A stretch of DNA of 8,955 nucleotides from positions 1 to 8,955 of the forward strand of contig DWWI01000083.1 of NCBI GenBank assembly GCA_019119745.1, read 5' to 3'. Within the stretch, counting starts at the first letter, position 1. Each line of letters begins with the position of its first letter. This DNA is from Candidatus Mediterraneibacter gallistercoris (GTDB taxonomy: Bacteria; Bacillota_A; Clostridia; Lachnospirales; Lachnospiraceae). A program made the position numbers and the translations under genes. Positions 6,095 to 8,955 of the stretch are shown piece after piece. The notes beneath the pieces are model-generated. The model was not told where the DNA came from. It was given only the letters and a program-made list of their open reading frames with translations, and did not search any database.

Positions 6095-6750
6095 TATTTG
6101 ACATGGATGGTTCTCTTGTGGATTCCATGTGGATCTGGCCTGAAGTGGACAGGATCTTTATGGAAAAATATCATCTCACGGAACCGCCCACATTTCATAA
6201 GGACATTGAAGGAATGAGCTATACGGAGACTGCACAGTATTTCGTAGATACATTTCATACGCTGGACAGGACCGTAGAACAGGTGATGCAGGAGTGGCGT
6301 GATATGACGATCCGTCTTTATGCAACAAAAGTGTTTCCCAAACCCGGTGCAGTGGAATTTTTAAAGGATATGAAGAGACGTGGCATCTCTCTCGGAATCG
6401 CTACCAGCAATGACCGTACTATTGCCGACGCGGCCTTAAATGCCCGTCATCTTACGCCGTATTTCGATTCCGTGCGCACAGCCTGTGAAGTAGCTTCAGG
6501 GAAACCGGCGCCGGACGTATACCTGAAAGTAGCGGAAGACCTTCATGTAGAGCCTTCATCATGCCTCGTATTTGAAGATGTGCCTAACGGTATTCTTGCG
6601 GGAAAAAATGCAGGTATGGAAGTCTGTGCCGTAGACGATGAATTTTCCAGACCGATGGAAAAGGAAAAGAAACAGCTTGCCGATTATTTTATCCATGATT
6701 TTAATGATATTTTCAGACATACCTATGAAAGGTGCAGGAAAGAACAGTGA
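6070..6750 (+). CDS. HAD-superfamily phosphatase, beta-phosphoglucomutase-like
   Basis: A 226-residue cytoplasmic HAD hydrolase of the subfamily with an alpha-helical C1 cap. Motif I is DMDGSLVDS (11-19), with nucleophile Asp11 and acid/base Asp13. The cap spans about 20-85. Motif II is Ser113 in IATSND, motif III is Lys145 in SGKPAPD, and motif IV is the acidic pair Glu169-Asp170 in FEDVPNG. All catalytic residues are in place, so it should be an active Mg2+-dependent phosphatase or phosphomutase acting on a small phosphorylated metabolite. The substrate cannot be read from sequence. The ATG at 6070 lies within the rsuA end (25-base overlap), with AGAGGT at 6055-6060; a later start would remove motif I. 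The stop overlaps the ygiQ GTG start. Its place between an RNA-modifying enzyme and a radical SAM protein does not identify its substrate. Confidence 0.9.
   Translation: MLTGKKAVIFDMDGSLVDSMWIWPEVDRIFMEKYHLTEPPTFHKDIEGMSYTETAQYFVDTFHTLDRTVEQVMQEWRDMTIRLYATKVFPKPGAVEFLKDMKRRGISLGIATSNDRTIADAALNARHLTPYFDSVRTACEVASGKPAPDVYLKVAEDLHVEPSSCLVFEDVPNGILAGKNAGMEVCAVDDEFSRPMEKEKKQLADYFIHDFNDIFRHTYERCRKEQ
6736..6742 (+). promoter_or_regulatory. Ribosome binding site that sets the ygiQ start
   Basis: AGGAAAG lies just before the GTG at 6747, with 7 bases between AGGA and the start. The earlier in-frame GTG at 6732 has no Shine-Dalgarno and would add only five residues (MQERT). The GTG at 6747 is therefore preferred, and it overlaps the HAD stop as GTGA. 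Confidence 0.7.
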
Positions 6751-8687
6751 CACGCAGTGATTTTTTACCGGTAAACAAAAATGATATGATCGAGCGGGGA
6801 TGGGACAGAGTTGACTTTGCATATGTAATAGGGGATGCTTATGTAGATCATCCGTCTTTCGGGCATGCGGTTATAAGCCGTGTGCTGGAATCACACGGAT
6901 ACAGGGTAGGGATCATCTCCCAGCCGGACTGGAAAGATCCGGAAAGTATACAGGTCTTCGGAGAGCCGCGTCTCGGATTTCTTGTATCCGCAGGAAATAT
7001 GGACTCTATGGTCAACCACTACAGTGTATCAAAAAAACACAGAAAAACCGACGCCTACACCCCCGGAGGAGAGATGGGAAAAAGACCGGATTACGCATGT
7101 GTGGTCTATGGCAATCTGATACGCAGGACATATAAAAAGACTCCCGTCATCCTCGGCGGCATAGAAGCCAGCCTGAGAAGACTTGCGCACTATGATTACT
7201 GGTCAGACCGGCTGAAGCGTTCCATCCTCCTGGACTCGGGAGCCGACATCATCTCCTACGGAATGGGCGAGCGCTCCATCGTGGAGATCGCGGACGCGCT
7301 GGACGCCGGCATTCCGGTAAGCGAGCTGACTTATATTGACGGAACAGTGGTAAAGATCAAAGACAGGGACAGAATCTATGACGCGGAATTCCTTCCGTCT
7401 TACGACGAACTGAAAGCGGACAGGAAAAACTATGCCAGAAGTTTTTATACGCAGTATCTCAATACGGATGCCTTTAACGGCAAACGTCTGGCAGAGCCAT
7501 ATTCAGAACATCTCTATATCGTACAGAATCCGCCGGCAAAACCTCTGAGCGTTACAGAGATGGATGATGTCTATGATCTTCCGTATATGAGGACATACCA
7601 TCCTTCATATGAAGCGAAAGGCGGTATTCCTGCTATTTCAGAGATCCGCTTCAGTCTTATCAGCAGCAGAGGGTGCTTCGGAGGATGCAGCTTCTGTGCA
7701 CTCACGTTTCATCAGGGCAGAATCGTACAGGTAAGGAGCCATGATTCTCTTCTCAGGGAGGCAGAAATCATCACAAAAGAAAAAGATTTCAAGGGATACA
7801 TCCACGACGTGGGCGGACCTACTGCTAATTTTCGTCACCCTTCCTGCCAAAAGCAGCTGGAACACGGCGTCTGCCGGAACCGGCAGTGTCTGTTTCCGAA
7901 GCCATGCGGGAATCTGGACGCCGATCACAGTGATTATGTGGCACTTTTAAAAAAACTAAGACAAATCCCCGGAGTAAAAAAAGTATTCATCCGCTCCGGA
8001 ATCCGCTTTGACTATCTGCTTGCAGACAGGAAGAAAGATTTTTTACGAGAGCTCTGCCAGTATCATGTAAGCGGCCAGCTTAAGGTTGCCCCGGAACATG
8101 TTGCGCAGCCCGTGCTTTCCCTGATGGGGAAACCTGAGCACAGTGTATATGAAAAATTTACAGAAGAATTTTATAAAATGAATGACAAGGTCGGCAAAAA
8201 ACAATACCTTGTTCCATATCTGATGTCCTCACATCCGGGATCCACTCTGAAGGAAGCAGTGGAACTCGCCGAATACTGCAGAGACCTTGGATACATGCCG
8301 GAACAGGTTCAGGATTTCTATCCTACGCCTTCTACTCTTTCCACATGTATGTATTATACGGGAATCGACCCGCGGAACGGAAAAGAGGTATATGTGCCGA
8401 AAAATCCGCATGAAAAAGCAATGCAGAGGGCGCTCATTCAGTACAGGAATCCTGAACTCTATGATCTTGTGCTGGAGGCGCTCAGACGCGCCGGACGGAT
8501 GGATCTCGTCGGCTATGGCCCGAAATGCCTGATCCGTCCGAAACGAAGCCATGAAAATCATGCCGCTGTTCCTTATCGTGCCAATAAACGGGGTACAGTG
8601 AAGAACAGCATAAGCCGGAAGCCGGCAGTGGAAAACCACTCCCGCAGGAAGAAAAAAACGATACGCAATATCCACAAAAAGAAATGA
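6747..8687 (+). CDS. YgiQ-family (UPF0313) radical SAM protein
   Basis: A 646-residue radical SAM enzyme of the YgiQ family, whose reaction is unknown. The N-terminal domain (about 1-285) carries the family block GDAYVDHPSFGHAVISRVLE (29-48) and ILGGIEASLRRLAHYDYW (135-152), resembling the N-terminal domains of B12-binding-like radical SAM proteins, although no cobalamin motif is evident. The radical SAM cluster is CFGGCSFC (310-317), a standard CxxxCxxC that holds the 4Fe-4S cluster used to cleave SAM. A second set of cysteines follows as C-x8-C-x4-C-x5-C (367, 376, 381, 387), then DADH, which may bind another metal centre. The C-terminal region (about 520-605) corresponds to the DUF3362-like part, and the last 45 residues are very basic. 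Length is usual for the family (about 600-700). It overlaps the HAD gene by 4 bases, and the SDR gene starts 10 bases downstream. Confidence 0.93.
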   Translation: MTRSDFLPVNKNDMIERGWDRVDFAYVIGDAYVDHPSFGHAVISRVLESHGYRVGIISQPDWKDPESIQVFGEPRLGFLVSAGNMDSMVNHYSVSKKHRKTDAYTPGGEMGKRPDYACVVYGNLIRRTYKKTPVILGGIEASLRRLAHYDYWSDRLKRSILLDSGADIISYGMGERSIVEIADALDAGIPVSELTYIDGTVVKIKDRDRIYDAEFLPSYDELKADRKNYARSFYTQYLNTDAFNGKRLAEPYSEHLYIVQNPPAKPLSVTEMDDVYDLPYMRTYHPSYEAKGGIPAISEIRFSLISSRGCFGGCSFCALTFHQGRIVQVRSHDSLLREAEIITKEKDFKGYIHDVGGPTANFRHPSCQKQLEHGVCRNRQCLFPKPCGNLDADHSDYVALLKKLRQIPGVKKVFIRSGIRFDYLLADRKKDFLRELCQYHVSGQLKVAPEHVAQPVLSLMGKPEHSVYEKFTEEFYKMNDKVGKKQYLVPYLMSSHPGSTLKEAVELAEYCRDLGYMPEQVQDFYPTPSTLSTCMYYTGIDPRNGKEVYVPKNPHEKAMQRALIQYRNPELYDLVLEALRRAGRMDLVGYGPKCLIRPKRSHENHAAVPYRANKRGTVKNSISRKPAVENHSRRKKKTIRNIHKKK

Positions 8688-8697
8688 GGCGGTCAAT

Positions 8698-8955
8698 ATG
8701 AAAATAGCAGTTGTAACAGGGGCATCTTCGGGAATGGGCAGAGAATTTGTCCGCCAGATCGGATTTTTTTACCGTAATCTTGACGAAATCTGGGTGTTTG
8801 CAAGAAGAAAAGAGCGGCTCGAGAGGCTTCGGAACGAGTGCCGGGTGCCTCTTCGCGTCTTTGACGGAGATCTTCTGAAAAAGCAGGTATACAGGCAGTA
8901 TAGCAGCGAGCTGAAAGAGAAAAATCCCGATATCCGCATGCTGGTCAACGCCGCC
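8698..8955 (+). CDS. SDR-family NAD(P)-dependent oxidoreductase (5' part, cut by window edge)
   Basis: The first 86 codons of a short-chain dehydrogenase/reductase; the frame is open to the window end. The N-terminus MKIAVVTGASSGMGREF holds the TGxxxGxG dinucleotide-binding loop of a classical SDR Rossmann fold. VFARRKERLERL (33-44) follows strand 2; the arginines after it suggest NADP(H) rather than NAD(H), though this is weak evidence. FDGDL (55-59) is the adenine-site aspartate region, and LVNAA at the last codons begins the NAG/NNAG motif. The catalytic Ser-Tyr-Lys residues would lie beyond the window, so substrate and activity cannot be judged. The ATG at 8698 has GAGGCGGT (8686-8693) upstream, overlapping the ygiQ stop, and the gap between the genes is 10 bases, so it is probably the next gene of the same operon. 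Confidence 0.9.
   Translation, partial: MKIAVVTGASSGMGREFVRQIGFFYRNLDEIWVFARRKERLERLRNECRVPLRVFDGDLLKKQVYRQYSSELKEKNPDIRMLVNAA

Noticed and set aside
7946..7952. A T TTA AAA slippery heptamer in ygiQ, within TTTTAAAAAAA
   Set aside because: The phase would permit a -1 shift, but the shifted frame soon reaches a stop, I see no stimulatory stem or internal Shine-Dalgarno, and the full-length frame matches the family to the end.
8229..8696. A 155-codon minus-strand frame opposite the ygiQ end
   Set aside because: It is antisense to conserved ygiQ sequence and shows no domain.
1..8955. A novel defence system, mobile element or biosynthetic cluster
   Set aside because: Nearly every gene belongs to a known core or sporulation family; there are no integrases, transposases, terminal repeats or att-like repeats that I can see.

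Overview
The window looks like chromosomal core sequence from a spore-forming Clostridia bacterium. A member of the Lachnospiraceae is my best guess, from protein style, the alpha/beta-type SASP and the coaD-linked coiled-coil gene; this is inference, since no phylogenetic marker was searched. Two sporulation genes are visible: a small acid-soluble spore protein at the left edge and a YlbJ (SpoVV-type) membrane protein in the middle. The order rsmD-coaD...ylbJ matches the ylbH-ylbI-ylbJ neighbourhood of Bacillus subtilis, but here a coiled-coil gene is inserted and ylbJ is inverted.

Layout. (1) Positions 18-224: SASP gene, closed by a strong intrinsic terminator (293-325). (2) A good sigma-A-type promoter (307-335) overlaps that terminator and starts a tight three-gene operon: rsmD (16S rRNA m2G966 methyltransferase), coaD (CoA biosynthesis) and an uncharacterised hendecad coiled-coil protein. 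The genes overlap by 7 and 4 bases. The operon's terminator (2065-2093) lies inside the 3' end of the converging ylbJ. (3) ylbJ is on the minus strand (2032-2964), with a candidate sigma-E-like promoter at 3002-3030. (4) Divergent from it is a rightward array: a membrane-anchored M23 peptidase, rsmF-type rRNA m5C methyltransferase, rsuA-type pseudouridine synthase, HAD phosphatase, ygiQ-type radical SAM protein, and an SDR oxidoreductase cut by the window edge. From rsmF to ygiQ each gene overlaps the next by 4, 25 and 4 bases, and the SDR gene follows after a 10-base gap, so they are probably co-transcribed and translationally coupled.

How the genes fit together. Three enzymes (RsmD, RsmF-type, RsuA-type) belong to families that modify 16S rRNA, so ribosome maturation is the main theme, mixed with CoA synthesis and spore formation. 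SASP protects spore DNA, and SpoVV-type YlbJ is implicated in dipicolinate transport into the forespore. The M23 peptidase could act on spore or vegetative peptidoglycan, but its timing is not shown.

I found no RNA genes, CRISPR arrays, insertion sequences or phage genes, and no gene-free gap above 300 bases (the longest is 225-367). I do not see a new multi-gene system. The points most worth following are the terminator/promoter overlap, the terminator inside ylbJ, the hendecad coiled-coil protein, the ylbJ/M23 divergent control region, and the second four-cysteine cluster in YgiQ. Three gene starts differ from the longest possible reading frame (M23 peptidase, rsuA, ygiQ).
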